Assembly: GCA_028278505.1 (NCBI GenBank)
Contig: JANQEG010000006.1
Location: forward strand, 1-40,922
Source of the DNA: Rhodobiaceae bacterium
GTDB taxonomy: Bacteria; Pseudomonadota; Alphaproteobacteria; Rhizobiales; JAKPQE01
Direction of reading: 5' to 3'
Length of the DNA stretch: 40,922 bases
Shown here: positions 16,206 to 26,880 of the stretch, in pieces
Layout: each line of letters starts with the position of its first letter
Position numbering within the stretch: the stretch's first letter is position 1
Position numbers and translations under genes: made by a program
The notes under the pieces: model-generated
What the model saw: only the letters and a program-made list of their open reading frames with translations
Database searches by the model: none
What the model was told of the DNA's origin: nothing

Positions 16206-18878
16206 TCATGCCTTCGGCAGCGCGTCTTCGACCGCCTTCAGCGCCGCATCGGCCGCAGCACCGTCCGGTCCGCCGGCCTGGGCCATGTCCGGGCGCCCGC
16301 CGCCGCCCTTGCCGCCGAGCGCGGCCGAGCCGAGCCGGACCAGATCGACCGCGTTGTAGCGCTCGGTCAGATCGTCGGTGACGCCGACGACGATGCCGGC
16401 CCGGCCGTCGTCCGCAACACCGACGACAGTGACCACGCCAACCCCAACCTGTTTCTTAAGATCGTCGGCTATTCCTTTGAGTTCTTTAGCAGGTATGCCG
16501 TCGATCTTCCGGCCCAGGAAATGCCCGCCGGCGATCTCGGGCAGGGCCTGCTGCGCCGTTTCGGTCTCGCGGCTGCCGCCGCCGCCGAGCGCCAGCTTTT
16601 TCTTCGCCTCGGCCAGTTCGCGCTCAAGCTTGCGCCGCTCCTCCATCAGTGCCTGGACCCGCTCCGCCGCTTCCCCCGGCGGCGCCTTGAGCGCCGCGGC
16701 AACGTCGCGCAGCCGCCTGTCCTGGGCCTCCAGATAGTGCCGGGCTTCGTTCCCGGTCAGCGCCTCGACCCGCCGCACCCCGGCCGCCACCGCGCTTTCC
16801 CCGACCAGCGTCAGCAGGCCGATGTCGCCGGTGCGCCGCACATGGGTGCCGCCGCACAATTCGACCGAATAGTCGGCCTCGACATTGTCGAGCGCCTGCC
16901 CCATCGAGACGACGCGCACCTCGTCGCCGTATTTCTCGCCGAACAGCGCCATCGCGCCGGCCTCGATCGCGTCGTCGACGGCCATCAGCCGCGTCTGCAC
17001 CGGCGCATTCTGCAAAATGACCGCGTTGGCGATGTCCTCGACCTGGCGCAATTCGTCGTCGTTCATCGGCTTGGGATGGCTGAAATCGAAGCGCAGCCGG
17101 TCGGGGGCGACCAGCGAGCCCTTCTGCGCCACATGGCCGCCGAGCGTTTTGATCAGCGCCTTGTGCAGGAGGTGGGTCGCCGAATGGTTGGCGCGAATGG
17201 CGTTGCGCCGGGCGCCGTCGACGGCAAGCTCGACGGCGAGGCCCGGCGTCAACACACCCTCTTCGACCGTGCCCCGATGCACGAAGACGCCGTCCGCCTT
17301 CTTCACCGTATCGGTCACGCGAAAGCGCACGCCTGCGCCGGTGATCAAACCGGTATCGCCGATCTGACCGCCGGATTCGCCGTAGAACGGCGTCTGGTTG
17401 AGCACGACGGCGCCGTCGTCGCCGGCTTCAAGCGCATCGATCTCGGTGCCGGCGGCGCCGACAAGCGCCTGGATCACGCCTTCCGCGGTCTCGGTCTCGT
17501 AGCCGAGGAAATCGGTGGCGCCGACCCGGTCCTGCACTTCGAACCACACCGTCTCGGTCTGGGCCTCGCCGGAGCCGGCCCAGGCCGCCCGCGCCTCGGC
17601 GCGCTGGCGCTCCATCGCCGCCTTGAAGCCGGGGGTGTCGACCGCAATCCCACGCGGCCTCAGCGCATCCTGCGTCAGGTCGAAGGGAAAGCCGTAGGTG
17701 TCATAGAGCTTGAAGACGATTTCGCCGGACAGCTCGTCGCCCTCGCCCATGCCGGCGGTCGCCTCGTCGAGCATGACGAGGCCGCGGGCGAGCGTCCGGC
17801 GGAACCGGGTTTCCTCCGATTTCAGCGTCTCGGTGACCAGCGCCTCGGCCCGGCCGAGCTCGGGAAAGGCGTGGCCCATCTCCTCGACCAGCGTCGGCAC
17901 CAGCTTCCACATCAGCGGCTCCTTGGCGCCGAGCAGATGGGCGTGGCGCATGGCGCGGCGCATGATCCGGCGCAGCACGTAGCCGCGACCCTCATTGGAG
18001 GGCAGGACACCGTCGGCGATCAGGAAGCTCGACGCGCGCAGATGGTCGGCGATCACCCGGTGGCTCGCCTGGTGCGCGCCGTCCGCGGCGATCCCGGTCG
18101 CTTCCTGCGAGGCATTGATCAGGCGGCGAAAAAGGTCGGTTTCGTAATTGTCGTGGGTGCCCTGCAGCACCGCGGCGATGCGCTCCAGCCCCATGCCGGT
18201 GTCGATCGACGGCCGCGGCAGGTTCTCGCGCCTCTCCGGCGTCACCTGCTCGAACTGCATGAACACCAGATTCCAGATCTCGATGAAGCGGTCGCCGTCC
18301 TCGTCGGCCGAGCCCGGCGGCCCGCCGGGAATCTCCGGCCCGTGATCGTAGAAGATCTCGGAACACGGCCCGCACGGGCCTGTATCGCCCATCGCCCAGA
18401 AATTGTCGCTGGTGGCGATCCGGAGTATCTTCTGCTCCGGCAGGCCGGCAATCTTCTTCCACAGATCGAAAGCCTCGTCGTCCTCGGCATAGACGGTGAC
18501 GAGCAGGCGGTCGGCCGGCAGCCCAAAATCCCTGGTGATCAGGTTCCAGGCGAGTTCGATCGCGACATCCTTGAAATAGTCGCCGAACGAGAAATTGCCG
18601 AGCATCTCGAAAAAGGTGTGGTGCCGCGCCGTATAGCCGACATTGTCGAGATCGTTGTGCTTGCCGCCGGCGCGAACGCATTTCTGCGAGGTGACGGCGC
18701 GCGAATACGGCCGCTTTTCGAGCCCGGTGAAGACGTTCTTGAACTGCACCATGCCGGCATTGGTGAACATCAGCGTCGGATCGTTGCGCGGCACGAGCGG
18801 GCTCGAGGAGACGATCTCGTGTCCGTTCTTCGCGAAATAGTCCAGAAAGGCAGATCGGATCTCGTTGACGCCGCTCAT
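16206..18878 (-). CDS. alaS: Alanyl-tRNA synthetase
   Basis: Charges tRNA-Ala with alanine and edits mischarged Ser/Gly. At 890 residues it is full length. The N-terminal class II core begins near residue 5 ([20 protein letters not shown]) and includes [20 protein letters not shown] and [12 protein letters not shown]. The editing domain has the zinc motif [12 protein letters not shown] and [13 protein letters not shown]. The C-Ala domain follows a helical linker rich in Glu/Lys and ends with [20 protein letters not shown]. The ATG at 18876-18878 is preceded by GGGAAGA. It is divergent from alaX, which encodes a free-standing editing domain. Confidence 0.97.
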   Translation of the reverse strand: MSGVNEIRSAFLDYFAKNGHEIVSSSPLVPRNDPTLMFTNAGMVQFKNVFTGLEKRPYSRAVTSQKCVRAGGKHNDLDNVGYTARHHTFFEMLGNFSFGDYFKDVAIELAWNLITRDFGLPADRLLVTVYAEDDEAFDLWKKIAGLPEQKILRIATSDNFWAMGDTGPCGPCSEIFYDHGPEIPGGPPGSADEDGDRFIEIWNLVFMQFEQVTPERRENLPRPSIDTGMGLERIAAVLQGTHDNYETDLFRRLINASQEATGIAADGAHQASHRVIADHLRASSFLIADGVLPSNEGRGYVLRRIMRRAMRHAHLLGAKEPLMWKLVPTLVEEMGHAFPELGRAEALVTETLKSEETRFRRTLARGLVMLDEATAGMGEGDELSGEIVFKLYDTYGFPFDLTQDALRPRGIAVDTPGFKAAMERQRAEARAAWAGSGEAQTETVWFEVQDRVGATDFLGYETETAEGVIQALVGAAGTEIDALEAGDDGAVVLNQTPFYGESGGQIGDTGLITGAGVRFRVTDTVKKADGVFVHRGTVEEGVLTPGLAVELAVDGARRNAIRANHSATHLLHKALIKTLGGHVAQKGSLVAPDRLRFDFSHPKPMNDDELRQVEDIANAVILQNAPVQTRLMAVDDAIEAGAMALFGEKYGDEVRVVSMGQALDNVEADYSVELCGGTHVRRTGDIGLLTLVGESAVAAGVRRVEALTGNEARHYLEAQDRRLRDVAAALKAPPGEAAERVQALMEERRKLERELAEAKKKLALGGGGSRETETAQQALPEIAGGHFLGRKIDGIPAKELKGIADDLKKQVGVGVVTVVGVADDGRAGIVVGVTDDLTERYNAVDLVRLGSAALGGKGGGGRPDMAQAGGPDGAAADAALKAVEDALPKA

Positions 18879-19160
18879 CGTCTTCCCAAATACCGGAGTG
18901 TTGTCGACCGCCCGCGCAGCGGCGATCGGCCAGGGCCGCCATTACGCCGCGCTGCACCAATCGCCGTTTTAGCGGCGCCGCCCCATACTGTCCAGAAATC
19001 CCGTATCGCCCGCAAAAAGCGGAATCCTAACGGCTTTCACGTTAAGAGATATGGCGGGGGCGGAGCGAAACAAGTTCGCGCCGGGCACATTCGCGGCTTG
19101 GCAGTCCGGTTCAGCCGCATTATGAGTCGGGCAGTTGCCGCCAATCGTACGGACCCGACC

Positions 19161-19889
19161 ATGACCGAAGCGCTTTTCCGCGACGACGCCTATCTGGCGA
19201 GCTGCGAAGCGACGATATCCCGGATCACCGAGACCGGCGGCATCGTCCTCGATCGCACGGTCTTCTACCCCACCGGCGGCGGCCAGCCCGGTGATGCCGG
19301 CGCGTTGGAAAATGCCGACGGCACGGTCATTCAGATCACCAACACGGTCCATGGCGAAGCGGCCGGCGAGATCGTCCACATCCCGGCCGAGGACGCCGCC
19401 CTGCCGGCGGCAGGCAGCGCCGTCACATGCCGGCTCGACTGGCCGCGGCGCCACCGGCTGATGCGCATGCACACGGCCATGCACCTGCTTTCCGCGGTGC
19501 TGCCCTATCCCGTCACCGGCGGTTCCGTCGGCGAAGCCGAAGGCCGGCTCGACTTCGACATTCCCGATGCCGGGCTCGACAAGGAAGCGATTACGGCCGA
19601 ATTGAACACGCTTGTCGACGGCGGCCACACCGTGTCCAGCCGCTGGATCACCGATGCCGAACTCGATGCCGATCCGGGGCTGGTCAAGACCATGTCGGTC
19701 AAGCCGCCGCGCGGCAGCGGCCATGTCCGCCTGATCGAGATCGCCGGCCAGGACCTGCAGCCCTGCGGCGGCACCCACGTCAGATCGACCGACGAGATCG
19801 GGCCGCTCGTCGTCGCCAAGATCGAAAAGAAGGGCCGCCAGAACCGTCGCGTCCGCCTGCGTTTCGCCGAGCCGGGCAGCGGCGCTTGA
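19161..19889 (+). CDS. Alanyl-tRNA editing protein (AlaX-like)
   Basis: A 242-residue free-standing homologue of the AlaRS editing domain, predicted to hydrolyse Ser-tRNA-Ala in trans. The N-terminal beta domain has RTVFYPTGGGQPGDAG. The catalytic zinc ligands are His104 and His108 in MHTAMHLLSA, and Cys202/His206 in QPCGGTHVRS. The start at 19161 (MTEALF) matches the usual start of this family; an earlier in-frame ATG at 19122 would add 13 residues, and neither has a strong ribosome site. It is followed by sseA and lies opposite alaS across 282 bases with no obvious gene. Confidence 0.9.
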   Translation: MTEALFRDDAYLASCEATISRITETGGIVLDRTVFYPTGGGQPGDAGALENADGTVIQITNTVHGEAAGEIVHIPAEDAALPAAGSAVTCRLDWPRRHRLMRMHTAMHLLSAVLPYPVTGGSVGEAEGRLDFDIPDAGLDKEAITAELNTLVDGGHTVSSRWITDAELDADPGLVKTMSVKPPRGSGHVRLIEIAGQDLQPCGGTHVRSTDEIGPLVVAKIEKKGRQNRRVRLRFAEPGSGA

Positions 19890-19936
19890 ATCCCCGAGAA
19901 TTGGCCGGATAGATTGACCAGGAAAGGAATTCGCTC

Positions 19937-20794
19937 GTGACCGACACCCGATCGCGCTGGCAGGTTTCGACCGACTGGCTCGCCGAACACCTGTCAGCGC
20001 CCGACATCGTCGTGGTCGACGCCTCCTGGTATCTGGAGGTGACGGAGCGCGACGGCCGCGCCGAATACCTTGAGGACCACATCCCCGGCGCCGTCTATTT
20101 CGACATCGACGTCGTTGCCGACACCAATTCGCCGCTGCCGCACATGCTGCCCGACCCGATCGTGTTTTCCAGCCGGGCGCGCAAGCTCGGCATCGGCGAC
20201 GGCCAGCGGATCGTCGTCTATGACGGCACCGGCCTGATTTCGGCGCCGCGGGTGTGGATGATGTTCCGGATCATGGGCGTCGGCGACGTCGCCATTCTCG
20301 ACGGCGGCCTGCCGAAATGGGACGACGAGCAGCGGCCGCTCGAAGCCGGCCAGGTGCTGCGCGCCGAGCGCCACTTCACCGCCCGTTTCGACCACGGCGC
20401 CGTCGCCGATCTCGCGGACACGGTGAAGGCGCTGGAAACCGGCAGCGCCCAAATCGTCGACACCCGGCCGGCCGAGCGCTTTCTCGGCGAAGGCCCGGAG
20501 CCGCGCCCGAACGTGGCCTCCGGCCACATGCCGGGCGCGATCAACCTGCCGTACAAAGCCCTCTTGACCAATGATTATCGCCTGAAGCCGGAAGCCGAAT
20601 TGCGCGCCGCCATCGAGGCCGCCGGTGTCGATCTGGCCAAACCGATCATCACCTCGTGTGGCTCCGGCGTGACCGCGGCGATCCTCAATTTCGGCCTGGA
20701 AACGCTCGGTGTCCGCGGCCATCGCCTGTTCGACGGCTCGTGGACGGAATGGGTCGCCGCCGGCAACCTGCCGATCGTCACCGGCGAGGACTGA
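19937..20794 (+). CDS. sseA: 3-mercaptopyruvate sulfurtransferase
   Basis: A 285-residue two-domain rhodanese. The N-terminal domain (8-135) is the inactive one, and the C-terminal domain carries the active-site loop SCGSGVTA with Cys241. CGSGVT marks mercaptopyruvate sulfurtransferases, whereas thiosulfate sulfurtransferases have CRKGVT. It transfers sulfur from 3-mercaptopyruvate to thiol or cyanide acceptors in cysteine catabolism. The start is GTG at 19937 with AGGAAAGGA upstream. It lies 47 bases after alaX, probably in the same transcript. Confidence 0.94.
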   Translation: MTDTRSRWQVSTDWLAEHLSAPDIVVVDASWYLEVTERDGRAEYLEDHIPGAVYFDIDVVADTNSPLPHMLPDPIVFSSRARKLGIGDGQRIVVYDGTGLISAPRVWMMFRIMGVGDVAILDGGLPKWDDEQRPLEAGQVLRAERHFTARFDHGAVADLADTVKALETGSAQIVDTRPAERFLGEGPEPRPNVASGHMPGAINLPYKALLTNDYRLKPEAELRAAIEAAGVDLAKPIITSCGSGVTAAILNFGLETLGVRGHRLFDGSWTEWVAAGNLPIVTGED

Positions 20795-21640
20795 CACGCT
20801 GGGGCGTCGAGGGTGATCGCCTGCCGGCCTCAAAATTTAACGATGGATGACGCCGACGCTCCGCCCCCCTTGTGGATTCCTCTGCGAAATCAGGAGGTCA
20901 TTGGAGCGACAGCGGCGGGCAAGTGTCTGTTCGGTCAAGCCTTATTGGATTCCCGTCCCCGCCTGCGCGCTAGGGGATTCACACATCTCAAAAGCCGCAT
21001 ACCGGCACGAAATCGATTGATCACCTGACACGTCGAATTTCAGGACATATCCCTGTTCGAACGTCGCCGAATTGATGCGATGGCCGGTTAGCGCGACCTT
21101 GCCTTTGTCCACCTTTCCCGCGAAAGCGGGAATCCAATTATCCTCTCGATACGCTTTGTCCTCGGCTATGGCGAATGGAGATTCGTTTGAAAAAACAAGC
21201 GCTAACAGTGGCGGATCGGCCATTGGACACCCGCTTTCGCGGGTGAGGTGCCGAGAGGCTGTTCTTGCGCGCAGATTTTTCCCACCCAGAACGGCGCAAA
21301 TCGGCAAGACGTTTGCATCCCCTAGCGCGGAAAGCGGGGACCCATTGCCCGGCTTGACACGGGTTATCAGTCGAGATCCGGGCGACGCCTCGAATTTGTA
21401 AATTAAACCAAGAATTTGTCGCCCATGCCAATGGTTCCCCGCTTGCGCGGGGAAGGTGATTTCGGTTGGCGACTGCGCATCACCACCCACTCTCCCCGCA
21501 TACATCGGGCGACACCGGCCTTCCGCTCGAATTTCCGGCGCCTACCCCCTTGAACCTGCAATGAAAATTGACCAGACTACGGCGACAGATGTCGCAGCGC
21601 GGAAGCGGCACCAAGGGGAAACGCCCGAAAGGGGGAAACG
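20795..21640. repeat. 846-base gene-free region with several dispersed repeats
   Basis: No convincing gene is present. The 40-base repeat shared with 8089-8128 lies at 20874-20913. Palindromes TTCCCGC-GAAA-GCGGGAA (21115-21132) and CACCCGC-TTTC-GCGGGTG (21228-21245) form a mirrored pair, and a second degenerate pair lies near 21322-21344 and 21431-21452. A 187-codon minus-strand frame crosses the region but its peptide (for example WIPAFAGKVD, FPAQAGNHWHG) is just translated repeat. The DASS gene begins at the right end with GGGGGAAACG before its ATG. Confidence 0.7.
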
Positions 21641-23209
21641 ATGCCGGCGGCAGGGCAGGATGTTGCGCTAGCCCAGCTCAGTCTCGTCCACAACAGCCTG
21701 CGCGCCCATCTGCCGTCCTCGCCGTGGTCGATCAAGCTCCGCCGCCGCGGCTATCAGCGCTTTCTCATCCTCGCCTCCCAGATCAACCTCTATTATTTCT
21801 GGGAGAAGCGCTGGTTCTTCGTCGCGATCGCGCTCGGCGCGGTCATGCTCACCCTGCCGCTGCCCGACGGGCTGACCCGCGAAGGACTGATCGTACTCAC
21901 CATGTCGATGGTCGCCACCGTGCTGTTCGTCACCGAGCCGGTGCCGCTGCCGACCGTGGCGCTGTTGATCGTCGTCGGCCAGGTGGTGCTGCTCGGGCTC
22001 GATTCCACCGCGGTCGCCAAGAGCCTGATGACCGATTCCGTGCTCTTCATCATGGGCTCGCTGATGCTCGCGGTTGCCGTCGTCAAGCAGAAGCTGGACA
22101 AGCGGCTGGCCTGGTTCATCGTGCGGCTGACCGGCACCAAGACGTCGCGGATCTGCTTCGGCATTTCGGCGGTATCGGGCGTTCTCGCCTCCTTCATCGG
22201 CGAGCACACGGTCGCGGCGATGATGCTGCCGGTCGGCATCACGCTCATCACGCTCACCTCGGACGACCCCAAGAAGGTGCGCAACCTCGCCGCCGTGTTG
22301 CTGTTTTCCATTTCCTACGGCTGCTCGGTCGCCGGTATCGGCACCCCCTCGGGCGGCGCCCGCAACGCCATCATGATCGGCTATTGGAAGGAGTTCTTCT
22401 ACGATCCGGCCAATCCGGAAACCCATAAATTCCTGATCGACTACGTCAACTGGATCGTCCACGCCTATCCGATGTTCCTCATCCAGCTGCCGCTGGTGAC
22501 CGCCGTCCTGCTGTTCACCTTCAAGCCCGAATACGACAATCTGACCCGCGCGGTTGCCCGCCTGCGCGCCCAGGTCAACGAAGAGGGGCCGATGCGGCCG
22601 GTCGACTGGTTCGCCATCCTCATCTTCGCGGTGATCCTCGGCGGCTGGATCTTCGGCTCCGGCACGCTCGGCATGGGCACGATTGCGCTGCTCGGCGCCG
22701 CCGCCTTCCTGATCGCCGGCCTGGTGCTCTGGGAGGACCTCAATTCCGGCGTCAACTGGGGCGTCGTGCTGCTCTACGCCGCGGCGATCTCGCTCGGCGT
22801 GCAGATGAAGAACACCGGCGCTGCGCAATGGGTCGCCGAGAGCTTCATCGCCATGCTGGCGCCGATCGGCGCCGACAGCGGTTTCGGCCTGTGGGCGTCG
22901 ATCTCGGTGCTGACGACGGCGGTGACCAACACCATGTCGAACGGTGCCGCGGTCGCCGTGCTCGGGCCGATCGTGCTGAAGGCCGCCGTCGTCGCCGGCG
23001 AAAGCCCGATTATCATCGGCTTCGTCACCGCCGTTTCCTCCGCCTTTGCCTATCTCACCGTGGTCGGCACCCCGGCCTGCACCATCGTCTATGCCTCGGG
23101 CTATCTGAAGACGACCGACTTCCTCACGGTCGGCTGGCGCATGGCGGTCTTGTCGACGGTGCTGATGCTGCTGATCGCGGCGCTCTACTGGCCGCTTCTG
23201 GGGGTGTGA
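21641..23209 (+). CDS. DASS/SLC13-family anion transporter
   Basis: A 522-residue inner-membrane protein with about 11-12 hydrophobic segments after a basic cytosolic N-terminus of some 55 residues. It has the two inverted halves of the divalent anion:Na+ symporter family. The unwound-helix motifs GIGTPSGGARN (232-242) and VVGTPACTIVYASGY (474-488) are clear. The hairpin SNT motifs are altered: the first reads GEHTVAAMMLP (187-197), so SNT becomes EHT, and the second is TNTMSNGAA (429-437). Substrate is therefore uncertain; dicarboxylate or sulfate are family possibilities. Gene order couples it to the stress-protein gene 3 bases downstream. Confidence 0.87.
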   Translation: MPAAGQDVALAQLSLVHNSLRAHLPSSPWSIKLRRRGYQRFLILASQINLYYFWEKRWFFVAIALGAVMLTLPLPDGLTREGLIVLTMSMVATVLFVTEPVPLPTVALLIVVGQVVLLGLDSTAVAKSLMTDSVLFIMGSLMLAVAVVKQKLDKRLAWFIVRLTGTKTSRICFGISAVSGVLASFIGEHTVAAMMLPVGITLITLTSDDPKKVRNLAAVLLFSISYGCSVAGIGTPSGGARNAIMIGYWKEFFYDPANPETHKFLIDYVNWIVHAYPMFLIQLPLVTAVLLFTFKPEYDNLTRAVARLRAQVNEEGPMRPVDWFAILIFAVILGGWIFGSGTLGMGTIALLGAAAFLIAGLVLWEDLNSGVNWGVVLLYAAAISLGVQMKNTGAAQWVAESFIAMLAPIGADSGFGLWASISVLTTAVTNTMSNGAAVAVLGPIVLKAAVVAGESPIIIGFVTAVSSAFAYLTVVGTPACTIVYASGYLKTTDFLTVGWRMAVLSTVLMLLIAALYWPLLGV

Positions 23210-23212
23210 CCG

Positions 23213-24214
23213 GTGCCGATGATGCCGAAACCGTCGATTTTCGACCGCGAGGCGATGCGCGAGGCGGCCGAGCGCATCGAGCGGCGGCGCAACCGGTTCC
23301 GCATCCTGGTCTGTCTCGACGGCACCGACGAGGCCTATGACGGCCTGCGGTTTGCCACCGATATCGGCCATGGCGACGATTGCGACATCATCCTGCTCTA
23401 TGTCCGCCCGATCGACCAGGGCTTGCGGTCCGGCGGGCTGCAGGTGCGGGTCGCGCGCCAGAACATGCTCGAATGGGGGCTGGAACTGCCCGGCATCCGC
23501 TACCTCAAGAAGGGGCTGGACATGCTGCGGGCGGAGGGGCTGCTGGCCGAGCTCACCGAATCGACGGCCCAGCACACTGATGCGTTTGGCGATCCGCTCG
23601 GCGACAACAAGGTCGTCTACCGGCTCGCCTCGGGCAAGAGCATCGTGCTCAAGCTGAAGACGGCGCCGGACCCGGTCAGCGGCATTCTCGACCAGTACGA
23701 ACTCGGCCCCTACAATCTGATCATCATCGGCAATCCCTCGACCTGGTCCGGCGAGATGCGGGCGTTCTGGCGCGCCGGCAACGCCCAGAAGGTGGCGACC
23801 CTCGCGCCCTGTTCGGTGCTGGTGACCCGGCCGCAGCGCGGCGAGAAGGGCCATCTGATCACCGTCGACGGCAGCCCCAACTCCATGGTCGAACTGCGCC
23901 AGGCCGCCGTTCTCGCCCATCATTGCGGCGAGCCGATCACCATCCTCACCGTCGCCCCCGACCGCTCCCGGATGGAGGCGGCGCGGGCGGCGATGTCCCA
24001 GGCCTCGTCGATGCTGCGCCGGCTCGGGCTCAGGAAGTTCCGCAAGGTCATCCGCATCGGCGATCCGGCCGATCAGATCGTCGACGAGGCGCAGGACTAC
24101 TCGCTCGTCGTCGTCTCCGATTCGCGCCAGTCGCATCTGCGCCGGCTGCTCTTTAAGAACGTCGCCTTCGAGGTCATGGGCCGGGCCGAGACATCCGTGC
24201 TCAACGTGCGCTGA
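23213..24214 (+). CDS. Two-domain universal stress protein
   Basis: A 333-residue cytosolic protein with two Usp domains. The first (about 28-200) opens RFRILVCLDGTDEAYDGLRF and ends near APCSVLVTRP. The second (about 206-333) opens HLITVDGSPNSMVELRQAA and ends VMGRAETSVLNVR. The first domain has a long insertion (about 80-140). The canonical GxxG-9x-G ATP loop is not evident in domain 2 (DSRQSHLRRLLFKNVAFEVM), so nucleotide binding is doubtful there. It starts GTG at 23213 (or ATG at 23219) just after the transporter stop, so it is cotranscribed and may regulate the transporter. Confidence 0.85.
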   Translation: MPMMPKPSIFDREAMREAAERIERRRNRFRILVCLDGTDEAYDGLRFATDIGHGDDCDIILLYVRPIDQGLRSGGLQVRVARQNMLEWGLELPGIRYLKKGLDMLRAEGLLAELTESTAQHTDAFGDPLGDNKVVYRLASGKSIVLKLKTAPDPVSGILDQYELGPYNLIIIGNPSTWSGEMRAFWRAGNAQKVATLAPCSVLVTRPQRGEKGHLITVDGSPNSMVELRQAAVLAHHCGEPITILTVAPDRSRMEAARAAMSQASSMLRRLGLRKFRKVIRIGDPADQIVDEAQDYSLVVVSDSRQSHLRRLLFKNVAFEVMGRAETSVLNVR

Positions 24215-24281
24215 GGCGTGATCGCGGGCGGTGCATGCGGTGGTGACGCCGCCTCCGCGTGATCCTATAACCCGTCGATAG

Positions 24282-26489
<2,208 letters not shown>

Positions 26490-26828
26490 TTGCGGCGAGC
26501 CTTGGTGCGAGGGGGCGGGGCGGAACGGCGGTACGTCGGCGCATCACAATTTCCACCTTTCCCGCGAAAGCGGGAAACCACTGCCCATTTCGGCCCGGTA
26601 TGTCGCTTGCGGTCGGGACGATAGACATTCGCCTTATCGCAACGGCCAATGGACGCCCGCTTTCGCGGGCGAGGTGCAAAACGGATGGTGCGGGCGAGGG
26701 CTTTCTGCTTTTCCCCCTCACCCGGCGCTTGCGCGCCGCCCTCTCCCCCAGAGGGGGCGAGGGCTGAAAGCCGCAACGCCGAAGGACTCTCCCTCTCCCC
26801 CTGGGGGAGAGGGTCGGGGTGAGGGGAC
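26490..26828. repeat. Intergenic palindromic repeats between ligA and the giant gene
   Basis: Two repeat types share this gap. TTCCCGC-GAAA-GCGGGAA (26559-26576) and CGCCCGC-TTTC-GCGGGCG (26654-26671) form a mirrored pair like that at 21115-21245. Then 26710-26826 is a composite element: outer arms CCCCCTCACCC and GGGTGAGGGG enclose an imperfect GGGAGAGGG-type hairpin near 26739-26763 and a perfect one at 26791-26813 (CCCTCTCCCC/GGGGAGAGGG). No gene is seen. Confidence 0.7.
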
Positions 26829-26862
26829 AAAAAGCGCGGCCCGGAGGCCGCGCTCTCTTTTT
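26829..26862 (-). terminator. Rho-independent terminator of the giant gene
   Basis: GCGCGGCC at 26834-26841 and GGCCGCGC at 26846-26853 form a perfect 8-bp stem with loop CGGA. On the minus strand it is followed by TTTTTGT, on the plus strand by TCTCTTTTT, so it could act in both directions. It lies 19 bases past the stop of the giant gene. Confidence 0.85.
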
Positions 26863-26880
26863 CCTTCTCTGACCGGCCGC

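Noticed and set aside
16149-19889. A 1246-codon plus-strand open frame over alaS
   Set aside because: It is mostly antisense to alaS with biased Arg/Ala/Gly composition; only the last 243 codons (19161-19889) are a real gene, alaX.
20942-21505. A 187-codon minus-strand frame in the gap between sseA and the DASS gene
   Set aside because: Its peptide is translated intergenic repeat (FPAQAGNHWHG, WIPAFAGKVD) with no domain or ribosome site.
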